This document shows positions 15,585 through 22,372 of a stretch of DNA of 35,340 bases, piece after piece. Origin of the DNA: Gemmatimonadota bacterium (GTDB lineage: Bacteria > Gemmatimonadota > Gemmatimonadetes > Gemmatimonadales > Gemmatimonadaceae). The notes under the pieces are model-generated. The model was not told the origin of the DNA, searched no databases, and saw only the letters and a program-made list of their open reading frames with translations. Location of the stretch: the NCBI GenBank assembly GCA_003171215.1, contig PMYN01000022.1:1-35340 (forward strand), written 5' to 3'. Every line of letters starts with the position of its first letter. Position 1 is the first letter of the stretch. Position numbers and translations under genes: made by a program.

Positions 15585-15890
15585 TCAGGTATTGATCACG
15601 GGAATGAGCGCGAAGCCGCCGAAGCGCGCGATATTCGCGTGCGCGGTGCAGCCGACGGGGGTGTGATCGCACTCGGCGCCACCGCCGGCCGCGGGATCCG
15701 CGCCGCAGAGCTCCGAGTAGAGCACGAGCGGGCAGGTGCTCGTGCACGTCCGGCGCGGCGGCAGAGCGTCATGGTCACCGCCGATCGCGGCGAGGTCGAA
15801 GTGCACCCCGCCGCACGTGGCAAGCTGGGCAAGCTCGAGGAGCTCGTCAGGAGTCGGCGGATCCGCGCGCGCGCGTCGCACGTGGATCAC
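15585..15890 (-). CDS. Cys-rich small protein between cement and tail hub genes
   Basis: The 101-residue product begins at a GTG that overlaps the stop of the cement-like gene (GTGA). The N-terminal third is helical (PTPDELLELAQLATCGG); the rest has seven Cys, including RTCTSTCPLV, SELCGAD, ECDHTPVGC, which suggests disulfides or a metal site. No signal peptide is present. Its place just before the tail hub gene suggests a small tail-assembly or tip-associated protein, but this is inference. Confidence 0.6.
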   Translation of the reverse strand: MIHVRRARADPPTPDELLELAQLATCGGVHFDLAAIGGDHDALPPRRTCTSTCPLVLYSELCGADPAAGGGAECDHTPVGCTAHANIARFGGFALIPVINT

Positions 15891-16357
15891 TTCGCGGCGC
15901 GCGCGAGCGCCGGCGGCGCCACGAGCTGGCCGATCTGGACGAGCACCTCGATGCCCGCGCCGGCGACGCCATCCTCGAGCGCGAACCCGACATACCGATC
16001 GCCCGCGACCGCGCGCACGCCGCGGCCCTGCGCGTCGCTCGTGATAAAGTCGCCGTTCACGACGGCGCCGCCGAGCAGCACGGAGGCGAGACCCGCATGG
16101 ATCACCTCCACGCGCTTCCTCGGGCCCGGCAGCGGTTCGAACGTGTCGGGGCCGCCGTCGACGGGGACAGCGCGCATCCGTTCCGGCGGGAGCTTCGCAG
16201 TGATGCCAATCAGCGCATCGGCAGCCGACGCCGCCCGCGTCACTGTGGACACGATCTGATCGCCGACGTCGGCCTTCGTCTTTGCGCCGAACTTCATGAT
16301 CGTGAAACTTTCGACGGGTCCGCTCGCGACGTACACATTTCCGAGGTCGACGTTCAT
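15887..16357 (-). CDS. Capsid cement/decoration-like protein (DUF2190-type)
   Basis: The 156-residue protein starts MNVDLGNVYVASGPVESFTI. The C-terminal part GGAVVNGDFITSDAQGRGVR followed by VAGDRYVGFALEDGVAGAGI and EVLVQIG follows the pattern of DUF2190/decoration proteins (a strand-rich barrel with G-x-F-V-x-x-D and I/V-G-x-A-L-E-D). Such proteins stick to the outside of capsids. A second part (IGITAKLPPERMRAVPVDGG) is not typical. It follows the 316-residue gene by 57 bases. If the element has no major capsid, the protein would act on a helper capsid. Confidence 0.6.
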   Translation of the reverse strand: MNVDLGNVYVASGPVESFTIMKFGAKTKADVGDQIVSTVTRAASAADALIGITAKLPPERMRAVPVDGGPDTFEPLPGPRKRVEVIHAGLASVLLGGAVVNGDFITSDAQGRGVRAVAGDRYVGFALEDGVAGAGIEVLVQIGQLVAPPALARAAK

Positions 16358-16414
16358 TTCTTTCTCGAGTTGAGGTAAGCGCTCGCCGGAGCGCGGTGGG
16401 GCATTACTGCAGGA

Positions 16415-17365
16415 CTACTTCGCCTCGAGCGCCGCGACGGCCTCAGCTGCGCTGAGTCGCTCCCCGCGCGCGGCGGCCGCGTCCACACTCGCGCGCGCTT
16501 CCCGCGCGACGTCTTTGGCATGCGCCAAATCGTACGCTGCGAGCTTGGCGTCGACGGCGTCGATCGTGCGCGCGGTGGCCAGCACCAGCGCGCGGCGCTC
16601 GGCGCCGCGCACTCGATCGAGCGCGACCGCGTAGGTGCATTCGACGTCCGCGGCAAGACGCGTCGCCAACGACCGCTGTTCGGGAAATTGCGCGCCGAGT
16701 GCGAGAATCTGCGTTCGATCGGCGGCGTGCGCCTCGCGCTTGGCGGTGACGCGTGTGATGGCGGTGTCGTTCTGCATCGTGATGCCGATCTCGCGGGCGC
16801 GCGCGACTTCGCGCCTGGCTTCCAACGCCGGCGTCTCGGCGTCGTCGTAATCGAGGCCGAACACGTGGCGCGCGCCTTCCACCGGCGTCACCGTGCGGTC
16901 CAGAAGTGCCAACTCCGACGCGATGAACCCCCGAATCTCTGCGGCGTGGCGAACCTCCGGATTCGCCACCGGAGGACCGGCGGCGATCGCCCGCGCCTCT
17001 GCCACCAGGGCCGCGCGCTCGGCGCGAGCGGCGGATTTCGCCGCCTCTTCGATCTCCCGTTGGCGGATCGCGGCGGAGTCGGCCGCATGCGCCGCCTCTC
17101 TCCGAACTCGCGCCACCGTCTCCGCGACCGCGGGATCCGTCATCCGCGCATCGACGACGGCATCGACACTCGGATGGGGAACCGGCGCCGCGCGCGCTTT
17201 CCGCGGCGCCGGGGCGGCCGCCGCCCACTCACGCCGTTGCTTCGCGATTCGCCCCTTCATGGCGAGATCCGCGGCCGGGGATAGCAGCTCCAGGCCGCAT
17301 TGCCTCCGGGCCAAATTGTCCAGGAGGACCTCGACCGTGACGGCGCCGCTCATGGATTGCCTCAT
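16415..17365 (-). CDS. Ala-rich helical protein of unknown function
   Basis: The 316-residue product starts MRQSMSGAVTVEVLLDNLAR with a GGAG ribosome site. About a quarter of the residues are Ala; long charged helices (AADSAAIRQREIEEAAKSAA, and EARREVARAREIGITMQNDT) predict coiled coils. The size and make-up would fit a scaffolding or head-associated protein, but no motif supports this and I leave the function open. It overlaps the upstream 50-codon gene by ATGA. Confidence 0.55.
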   Translation of the reverse strand: MRQSMSGAVTVEVLLDNLARRQCGLELLSPAADLAMKGRIAKQRREWAAAAPAPRKARAAPVPHPSVDAVVDARMTDPAVAETVARVRREAAHAADSAAIRQREIEEAAKSAARAERAALVAEARAIAAGPPVANPEVRHAAEIRGFIASELALLDRTVTPVEGARHVFGLDYDDAETPALEARREVARAREIGITMQNDTAITRVTAKREAHAADRTQILALGAQFPEQRSLATRLAADVECTYAVALDRVRGAERRALVLATARTIDAVDAKLAAYDLAHAKDVAREARASVDAAAARGERLSAAEAVAALEAK

Positions 17366-17514
17366 TGTGATCTCCGGTTGCTGAGGGTGCGGCGGTTCAG
17401 GCCGCCAGAAGGTCTACGGTCGCGGGGAAGCCCGCCCGACGCGTCGGACACGCAATCGATGCAGAGTGCATCAAAAAACGTCGCGCCGGACGGACGTTCC
17501 CAGGCGAAGTTCAT
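17362..17514 (-). CDS. 50-residue protein linking the AlpA-like gene and the Ala-rich gene
   Basis: The ORF starts MNFAWERPSGATFFDALCID and both of its ends form ATGA overlaps with the flanking genes, which makes chance unlikely. It is too short for most gene callers. It contains two Cys five residues apart in pattern CIDC and a basic tail (NRRTLSNRRSQ). No family is recognised. Confidence 0.6.
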   Translation of the reverse strand: MNFAWERPSGATFFDALCIDCVSDASGGLPRDRRPSGGLNRRTLSNRRSQ

Positions 17515-17711
17515 GCGGTCGCCACCGCGTCGGACGTGCTGAGCCGCTTCTGGCTCTCGACGAACTTTTTTACGTCCTCGATGTCGTATCGGACGAGCCT
17601 GCCAACGCGCAAAAAGCGAGGGCCGGCCCCGCGTAGCCGAAGGACAGCGAGTTGCTGCTTGCTGATGCCAAGTGTTCGCGCAGTGGTCTCGGGATCCTGC
17701 AGTTCACTCAT
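17511..17711 (-). CDS. AlpA/excisionase-like HTH protein
   Basis: The 66-residue product starts MSELQDPETTARTLGISKQQ and continues LAVLRLRGAGPRFLRVGRLV then RYDIEDVKKFVESQ. This is the classical MerR-like HTH_17 fold of excisionases and AlpA-type activators: helix, turn, recognition helix, wing (G-P-x-F-x-R-V-G-R-x-V-R-Y), final helix. It is the first gene of the minus-strand late-type block and divergent from the 249-residue regulator, so it is placed like the AlpA/Stl-type switch genes of satellites. It could activate the operon, or serve as excisionase. Confidence 0.75.
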   Translation of the reverse strand: MSELQDPETTARTLGISKQQLAVLRLRGAGPRFLRVGRLVRYDIEDVKKFVESQKRLSTSDAVATA

Positions 17712-17778
17712 GGGAATCGCCTCGCATGTTGCGCCGCCCCATGCGGCCACGGCGGAACGATTGCATGCCGCATCGTTC

Positions 17779-17814
17779 TTGAACATTCCGGTAGGCCGAC
17801 GTATATTCGGCCTT
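17779..17814 (+). promoter_or_regulatory. Strong promoter with overlapping operator; predicted leaderless start
   Basis: TTGAAC (17779-17784) and TATATT (17802-17807) are 17 bases apart, the best sigma70-type promoter seen in the window. A perfect inverted repeat AGGCCGA-N7-TCGGCCT (17793-17813) covers the -10. The expected transcription start is within a base or two of the ATG at 17815, leaving no room for a ribosome site. Blocking by the regulator itself is likely. Confidence 0.65.
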
Positions 17815-18564
17815 ATGGCGACGAAAAAACGACCGAAGCGCAAGCAGGCCGCGGCCACTGGCGAGCGTATCAGGGAGGTAATGCTCGAACGGCGGCAGGG
17901 CGTCACGGCACTTGCGACCGAGCTCGGGAAGGATTGCCATTCCCAGGTGTCGGCTTGGCTCAACGGGGATTCAGTCCCCGGCGGCATCTATCTCCGCGCG
18001 ATCGCGGAGGGAGTGCCGGCGGATGGTAAGCCGGTTGGCGGCCGCCGGGCTGTCACCTCCGACTGGATGCTCTGCATCGACGGGGCGCCGAAGTACCCGG
18101 AAGAACGGCTAATCCTTACCGACTTTCTGCGCTTCGCGACCGAAGAGATGATCCGGCAAGGCAGCGAGGGAATGGACCTGCCGCCGCGGATCCGTGACGC
18201 GCTCGCCGGGCATATCACGCGCGACGTCGTAAGGGCAGAGCTGCGGCGCCTCGCGCGCGACCTCATGCAGCGGGCGTTCCGGATCGATGAGAGACAGCGG
18301 GCTTCCGAGATCGTCCAAGCGCGGCTGCGGAACGACCGCACGCTCGACGCGCGCACGATAGAGGCGATCGCTCTGCTCGGATCCCACGCGGGCACCATGG
18401 AGGCGATCGCTATACCCGGATCCGAGGATTACTTCGCCGCCCGCGAACACGGCGACGAAGTCGGCCGCGCGCTTCGTGCCGGGTTCGCAGCCGGGCGCCG
18501 ACGTGGGAAGGCGAAGACGGCACCGCGTGGCCGGCCGGGAAGGAAGGCGCGCAAGCCGAAATAG
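17815..18564 (+). CDS. Putative phage-type repressor/regulator with N-terminal HTH
   Basis: The 249-residue protein starts MATKKRPKRKQAAATGERIR. Residues about 14-60 (IREVMLERRQGVTALATELG, SQVSAWLNGDSVPGG) fit a helix-turn-helix of the Cro/CI group, where SQVSAWLNG is the recognition helix. The middle and C-terminal parts are helical and Arg-rich; no peptidase motif of LexA-type repressors is visible. The ATG at 17815 is chosen over a longer upstream frame because the promoter and operator sit directly before it. It is divergent from the AlpA-like gene and probably sets the resting state of the element. Its last codons recur downstream of the cargo cassette. Confidence 0.65.
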   Translation: MATKKRPKRKQAAATGERIREVMLERRQGVTALATELGKDCHSQVSAWLNGDSVPGGIYLRAIAEGVPADGKPVGGRRAVTSDWMLCIDGAPKYPEERLILTDFLRFATEEMIRQGSEGMDLPPRIRDALAGHITRDVVRAELRRLARDLMQRAFRIDERQRASEIVQARLRNDRTLDARTIEAIALLGSHAGTMEAIAIPGSEDYFAAREHGDEVGRALRAGFAAGRRRGKAKTAPRGRPGRKARKPK

Positions 18565-18567
18565 CGA
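18530..18567 (+). repeat. 3' end of the regulator gene, copy 1 of a 38-base direct repeat
   Basis: GCCGGCCGGG, eight variable bases, then CGCGCAAGCCGAAATAGCGA. The same arrangement with the same spacing is found at 20080-20117 (33 of 38 bases match). It includes the stop codon of the regulator. The two copies flank the three-gene cargo cassette. The 140-base gap after this copy, up to 18705, shows no gene. Confidence 0.8.
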
Positions 18568-18704
18568 CGGATCCGGGCGTGGGGCGGTAGTGGCCTTGTT
18601 TCGGTAACGGTCCCGCCGGGGGAAGGGCTGAGTGACTGGCGCGATTTGGCTGTGTCGGGGGTACCTCGCTAGCGCCTCAATGCCGGGATGTCTAGCTTCT
18701 TGCT

Positions 18705-19055
18705 ATGCCACCTCATGCCCAAGTGCCGGTCAAGGCGAAGATTGCGGTACCGAAGAGGGACCTACCGCCGCCGGAAGGGGCGAACTGGTTCCACTTCTCG
18801 CAAGCCAATACCGATGTGCAGGTCATGATCGGCTACATCGATCCGAGCCAAGCTGGCGACTATGTGACCGCCATCCGTGCGGGGAAAAAGCCGGAGCACG
18901 ATCTCGTGCCGATGGTCACTCGACGGGTACTACTCTCGCTGAGTGGATTCCTGTCACTACGTCAGCAAGTCGAGCAGATGTTCGGCAAGATGCGGGAAGC
19001 CGGAGTGCTCGACGTTGAAGAAGCGGGATCGGAATCAGGAAAAAACGATGTCTGA
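18705..19055 (+). CDS. DUF3467-like small protein, cassette gene 1
   Basis: The 116-residue product starts MPPHAQVPVKAKIAVPKRDL. The pattern NWFHFSQANTDVQVMIGYID, then VPMVTRRVLLSLSGFLSLRQ and EQMFGKMREAG recalls DUF3467: a strand pair with an (A)N-x-V segment, a central R-x-x-L-S, and a last helix in front of G. The function of that family is not known. No clear ribosome site precedes the ATG. Its stop overlaps the next gene by eight bases (ATGTCTGA), so all three cassette genes are made together. Confidence 0.6.
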   Translation: MPPHAQVPVKAKIAVPKRDLPPPEGANWFHFSQANTDVQVMIGYIDPSQAGDYVTAIRAGKKPEHDLVPMVTRRVLLSLSGFLSLRQQVEQMFGKMREAGVLDVEEAGSESGKNDV

Positions 19056-19551
19056 TAATCCCAAAGCACCGGCTGTCGCATCGGTTCAGCTGCCGGCTCC
19101 CGCGGTCGCCGATTGGACCTATGGAGACAAGCTGCTTGGCGTCTCGCCGGTGATACTGCTCAACAAGACGCCGGTTGGGAGCGCTTGGGTGGTGAACATC
19201 GACGACGCGCGCGTTGCGGCGGGATCGTCCGACTACACAATCAATCCGACTTCCATAGCGCCGAAAGTACTGGATGCGTTCATCGATCTGCACGGTCTGG
19301 ATGCGCTTATCAATCCGGCTTTGGGCGAAGCGACAGCTGTGTTTGGTCCTTCGAACTATGTCAGCAAGAAGAGGCTTGTCACCGATTCGGAACTGCACGA
19401 GGACTTTGTTCGGCTTGAGATTCGGGTCAAAGGTCTTTCGCGCGAGCAGTTCCGAACGGCGCGGAAGGATTTCGATGCGAAGGTGGCCGCACTTCCCGCT
19501 GCGTTCGGACTGGAGCGCGTTCTGATCATCGTATCGCGCAGTGCCGACTAG
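19048..19551 (+). CDS. Protein of unknown function, cassette gene 2
   Basis: The 167-residue product starts MSDNPKAPAVASVQLPAPAV. I do not recognise it. A first part (YGDKLLGVSPVILLNKTPVG) and a central part (LDAFIDLHGLDALINPALGE) are followed by a mixed strand/helix end (FVRLEIRVKGLSREQFRTAR, then LERVLIIVSRSAD). The nucleotidyltransferase signature that normally accompanies HEPN proteins (GS-x-D-x-D) is absent. GTG of gene 3 overlaps its last eleven bases. Composition is clearly lower in GC than the flanking phage genes. Confidence 0.6.
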   Translation: MSDNPKAPAVASVQLPAPAVADWTYGDKLLGVSPVILLNKTPVGSAWVVNIDDARVAAGSSDYTINPTSIAPKVLDAFIDLHGLDALINPALGEATAVFGPSNYVSKKRLVTDSELHEDFVRLEIRVKGLSREQFRTARKDFDAKVAALPAAFGLERVLIIVSRSAD

Positions 19552-19993
19552 GGATGTTGAGTCGGCCCGCGTGTTCGCGCTCGCCGACGAATTGCATGAG
19601 GATTCCGCTGCAGGGATTGATCCGGCAGCGTGGGCGGGATGCGATGTTGAGCGCTGGCGCTCAGCGATAAGCCGAGGCTACTACGCGCTGTTCCTGCATC
19701 TTAAGATTGCGCTTTTGGACAGCGGATTCTTGAAGTTCCCCTTCCCGGAGAGCGGCGCGCACTCGGCTGTTTCGAGGGCGGTAAGGGCCGCACTCAAGCC
19801 GTACCATCCAGTCGCGCAAAAGCTCGTGAGTCTGAAGCTCGAGCGCGAGTTCGCTGACTATTCGATCGCGCTGGACGTGGACAAGTCATACGCGCAGGAT
19901 CGACTCGACGAGGCGTATGACGCGATGGGAGCGATTGACTCCCTCAAGCCCGTGCAGCTTCAAGCGATTGCTGATAAGCTCGAAGGTCGTTAG
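19541..19993 (+). CDS. HEPN-like protein, cassette gene 3
   Basis: The 150-residue helical protein has VERWRSAISRGYYALFLHLK (about 36-55) and LEREFADYSIALD (about 102-114), then LDEAYDAMGAIDSL. S-R-x-Y-Y-A-x-F in helix 2 and R-x-x-A-D-Y in helix 3/4 are usual in the HEPN fold. HEPN proteins are often RNases or nucleotide-modified toxins of toxin-antitoxin and phage-defence systems. The R-x(4-6)-H catalytic motif is not visible, so nuclease activity is uncertain. No MNT-type antitoxin lies next to it; genes 1 and 2 take that place. Start GTG 19541 is set by the overlap with gene 2. Confidence 0.62.
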   Translation: MPTRDVESARVFALADELHEDSAAGIDPAAWAGCDVERWRSAISRGYYALFLHLKIALLDSGFLKFPFPESGAHSAVSRAVRAALKPYHPVAQKLVSLKLEREFADYSIALDVDKSYAQDRLDEAYDAMGAIDSLKPVQLQAIADKLEGR

Positions 19994-20079
19994 CGCTCAC
20001 GGACAGCTAAAGAGGACGCGAATCAGATCGCGTTGCGCGCGGTGCAGGAGTCGATCCGCGACCACGACGAACCCAAGAA

Positions 20080-20117
20080 GCCGGCCGGGGCGCGAGCCGC
20101 GCAAGCCGAAATAGCGA
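20080..20117 (+). repeat. Copy 2 of the regulator 3' end, after the cargo cassette
   Basis: In the matching reading frame this copy ends PRKPK then stop, like ARKPK then stop of the regulator. It runs straight into the terminator hairpin at 20114, which suggests that this was the original gene end and terminator. A second frame through 20000-20117 reads KEDANQIALRAVQESIRD without a normal start and may be another gene remnant. Confidence 0.8.
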
Positions 20118-20145
20118 AGGGCCCGGCGATTGCCGGGTCCTTCGC
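20114..20145 (+). terminator. Strong stem-loop terminator after the cargo cassette
   Basis: GCGAAGGGCCCGGC, loop GATT, then GCCGGGTCCTTCGC make a 14-base-pair stem with one G-U pair, followed by a T/C-rich tract (TTCTCTCTC). It would end the plus-strand cassette transcript before the convergent minus-strand gene. Confidence 0.75.
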
Positions 20146-20175
20146 TTCTCTCTCGCTACTTCTTCTTCGGCGGCA

Positions 20176-20694
20176 TCATTTGATCACGCCGGCGCGGATG
20201 AGTCTCATTGTCTGGTTCGATCGCGCGAATCGCACCTCGCCGGTAGACAGACATATTCCCAGCCGGACCGCGGCGGGAAAGTGCCGCTCCAAGAACCATA
20301 GCGGACGCGACCTTCGGGCGGCTTCCTCACAACTTGCCACCGCCGCCGCGTCGAGGACAAAAACATCACTCTCCGAGTGCTTCAGCAGCGTGGGGTCCGG
20401 GCGCCAGAACGCGGCAATCTGCGGACAGTCCTGGTGGAAGAACAATCCCCATCGCCCGACCGGATATAATGCAGAAAACTCCGTCATCCCCAAGTTGACG
20501 ACTCCGATGCGCACCTTCGAGACCAGGCCGCGACGTAGATCGAACTCCGGAATCGCGCTAACGAGAACACGCGTGCGCCGGTCCCGGAGTCCGAAGTAGA
20601 GTGCGACGATGACGGCGCCGATCGTGCCGACAGCCGTGAACCATTCCGCGACCGTTCCGATCACAGCGGGCCGAAAGAAGAGGCTGTCGGTCAT
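20176..20694 (-). CDS. Single-pass membrane protein of unknown function
   Basis: The 172-residue product has one strong membrane helix near the N-terminus (EWFTAVGTIGAVIVALYFGL) followed by a basic stop-transfer stretch (RDRRTR), so most of it should face the cytosol. The remainder is a mixed fold (VLVSAIPEFDLRRG, VRIGVVNLGMTEFSALYP). Proteins with this exact W-F-T-A-x-G-T-x-G-A-V helix are common and uncharacterised in bacteria and their mobile elements. It is the last gene of the minus-strand block starting at 23088, and could be an exclusion or sensing protein. Confidence 0.65.
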   Translation of the reverse strand: MTDSLFFRPAVIGTVAEWFTAVGTIGAVIVALYFGLRDRRTRVLVSAIPEFDLRRGLVSKVRIGVVNLGMTEFSALYPVGRWGLFFHQDCPQIAAFWRPDPTLLKHSESDVFVLDAAAVASCEEAARRSRPLWFLERHFPAAVRLGICLSTGEVRFARSNQTMRLIRAGVIK

Positions 20695-20772
20695 CTGATG
20701 AGCCGCGCGGTCACTCCGGCCTCACGATCGTTCGCTCCATCTTCATCTCCCACTTCTGCGGCGTCTGGAGGC

Positions 20773-21252
20773 TCATGGAACGACATTCTCCCTCTCGACG
20801 AACCCGCGACAGCCGCGAGGGTTGCCCGTCTCCACGAGTACCTCTCGCCAGTCAAAGCCCGAGTCCAGGATCGTGACGGATTCGCCGCCGTCCGGAAGGC
20901 ATTTGGCGTGAGGAAGGAGGAGCTCGGGGTGGCTGCTTCCAACGCCTGCCACAAGGAGCTTTATCCCCTCGTCGTAGTCCGCCTTCGACCTCCAAACGAT
21001 CAGTTTCCGTTGAGCAAGGTGCGCGAGGCCAGCCGTCGGATGGTCGATGGCTGGAGGTGAGTTCTTCCCGGTGTTCGTTGAGACTATCGCCAGGACGAAA
21101 ACGACAAGGAGTGCGAGGCAGCCGATTCCGGCCCACTTCGCGCATCCGGCCGAGACTTTGCTGGAAACTGGATACGGGACACCGCAGTGAGGGCAGCTCT
21201 GCGCGCTAGCGCTGATTTGTTCTCCGCATTCACGGCAGGGCGCGAGTGCCAC
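20773..21252 (-). CDS. Zinc-ribbon membrane protein
   Basis: The 159-residue product starts with a zinc ribbon, CRECGEQISASAQSCPHCG (Cys-x2-Cys, 10 residues, Cys-x2-Cys), then a membrane helix (WAGIGCLALLVVFVLAIVST) and a soluble C-terminal part facing outward (about 65-159). This layout is frequent in small unknown membrane proteins. The GTG start overlaps the stop of a 26-codon ORF by one base (TAGTG), so it is translated from the same message as the lipoprotein. Confidence 0.65.
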   Translation of the reverse strand: MALAPCRECGEQISASAQSCPHCGVPYPVSSKVSAGCAKWAGIGCLALLVVFVLAIVSTNTGKNSPPAIDHPTAGLAHLAQRKLIVWRSKADYDEGIKLLVAGVGSSHPELLLPHAKCLPDGGESVTILDSGFDWREVLVETGNPRGCRGFVERENVVP

Positions 21253-21332
21253 TATTTTCCGCTCCGGCGCTCCGCGCGTGCCTTCACGGCCGCGTAGATC
21301 GCCCGCTGGCTCGGGAGGTTCTCTCGCCTCAC
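21252..21332 (-). CDS. 26-residue small ORF between lipoprotein and zinc-ribbon genes
   Basis: It begins at a GTG overlapping the lipoprotein stop (GTGA) and ends in a TAG overlapping the next GTG (TAGTG). The peptide contains LPSQRAIYAAVKARAERR, an amphipathic basic helix. Double coupling makes translation likely, but a pure relay role is possible. Confidence 0.4.
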   Translation of the reverse strand: MRRENLPSQRAIYAAVKARAERRSGK

Positions 21333-21769
21333 CGGATTGCCGACATGCCGCGCACGCCGACGAGGACGTCCTGGCCGGTTTTCACGTAGTAGAGAAAGGC
21401 CGTCCGGACATCGAGGGCGTTCGGGTTGCACCCGAGCGGGTTGCCGCAACCCAACTCCATCGCGATGCGATACTGACCCGAGCCCAGCGGCTCTCGCGTC
21501 ACGCTGAAGGCGTAGGTCGGGCTGTACTGTGTCCCGTTGTAGGTCTGCAGCAGGACGTCCGTGGAGGTCTGCAGTTTCCAGGATGAGTGCTTCGCGAGCC
21601 AGAGCTGCGCGCGCTCCCAGTCCTGTTTGCAGGTGGCATCGTCGCACGCGACATTGTCGCCCACGACCAGGCGCGCCGGAGAGACCGCCGTCGTTACCGC
21701 GGCGTTCCCGTTGCATCCGCCGGCGGCGAACACAAGAGCAATGACGGTCCAGCATCGGATCCTTTTCAT
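21329..21769 (-). CDS. Putative exported lipoprotein
   Basis: The 146-residue product starts MKRIRCWTVIALVFAAGGC, a short signal with a lipobox-like AGGC, so Cys19 would carry lipid. The mature part has paired Cys (VACDDATCKQDW and ELGCGNPLGCNP) and strand-rich segments (TYAFSVTREPLGSGQYRIAM). No family is recognised. Element-borne lipoproteins are often surface-exclusion or lysogenic-conversion factors; that is only a possibility here. An upstream in-frame ATG exists, but the signal peptide supports this start. Confidence 0.6.
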   Translation of the reverse strand: MKRIRCWTVIALVFAAGGCNGNAAVTTAVSPARLVVGDNVACDDATCKQDWERAQLWLAKHSSWKLQTSTDVLLQTYNGTQYSPTYAFSVTREPLGSGQYRIAMELGCGNPLGCNPNALDVRTAFLYYVKTGQDVLVGVRGMSAIR

Positions 21770-21804
21770 GGCCTGCCATCCCCGCAGAGTTTGAGGGTTC
21801 ATCC

Positions 21805-22095
21805 TTACGACTCCGAGCCGAGCGTCGCAAGACTGGCTGAATTGTGTCGGACGCGCGCGGGCTGCTCGTACGCACGCTCCCGCTGGTTTCGGCGGTGACA
21901 TCTCGGGCAGTAGATCCAGACCGTGCTGCCGATCGCGACTTGATAGCATTCGGACGCACTCTCGAGATTCCCGTCGCAGCGATCGCACCACATCAGCCGC
22001 CAGCCGTTGCTCAGGATCCGGGTGACGATCGCGACGTCGCGCGCCGCCGCCGCCGCCCGGTGGTGATGCGCGCCCGCACCAACGAGGCCGCTCAC
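21805..22095 (-). CDS. Small zinc-ribbon protein
   Basis: The 96-residue product contains CDRCDGNLESASECYQ and, 15 residues on, YCPRCHRR: two Cys-x2-Cys knuckles of a zinc ribbon. Its GTG start overlaps the stop of the preceding gene (GTGA). The N-terminal 30 residues are Ala/His-rich and probably unstructured. A nucleic-acid binding role is usual for such ribbons but not shown. Confidence 0.55.
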   Translation of the reverse strand: MSGLVGAGAHHHRAAAAARDVAIVTRILSNGWRLMWCDRCDGNLESASECYQVAIGSTVWIYCPRCHRRNQRERAYEQPARVRHNSASLATLGSES

Positions 22096-22337
22096 GTCGA
22101 CGCGCCGGCGCGGAACTCCACGAACTTCCCGCGCGCCACGACGATCTCGTCGCACGCGCCCTCGCTGTCGAAGTAGAACAGCCGCTGGCCGTCGCCGAGG
22201 AGGCCGCTCGCCACGAGCTCGTCGACGACGGCCTCGGCGCCGTTCGTGACCGTCGGGAACCGACTCCAAGGCCCGACGTCGCGGATGGTGACGCGCACGG
22301 CCGAGCGCGACACGAGCTCCCAGCGCGGCGATCTCAC
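22092..22337 (-). CDS. 81-residue protein of unknown function
   Basis: The product starts at a GTG that overlaps the stop of a 12-codon ORF (GTGA). It looks like a compact beta-alpha-beta unit: VRVTIRDVGPWSRFPTVTNG, AEAVVDELVASGLLGDGQRL, FYFDSEGACDEIVVARG. The pairing of a helix VVDELV with strands RLFYFDSEG and EIVVARGKFVEF is regular enough to be a folded domain. No family is recognised. Confidence 0.55.
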   Translation of the reverse strand: MRSPRWELVSRSAVRVTIRDVGPWSRFPTVTNGAEAVVDELVASGLLGDGQRLFYFDSEGACDEIVVARGKFVEFRAGAST

Positions 22338-22372
22338 GCCGGCACCAGCGCGAGCGCGGCGGCCCGTCTCAT
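22334..22372 (-). CDS. 12-residue relay ORF
   Basis: MRRAAALALVPA is encoded between two true genes, with an ATGA overlap at its start and a GTGA overlap at its end. Its only visible role would be to pass ribosomes from the 109-residue gene to the 81-residue gene. Confidence 0.35.
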   Translation of the reverse strand: MRRAAALALVPA

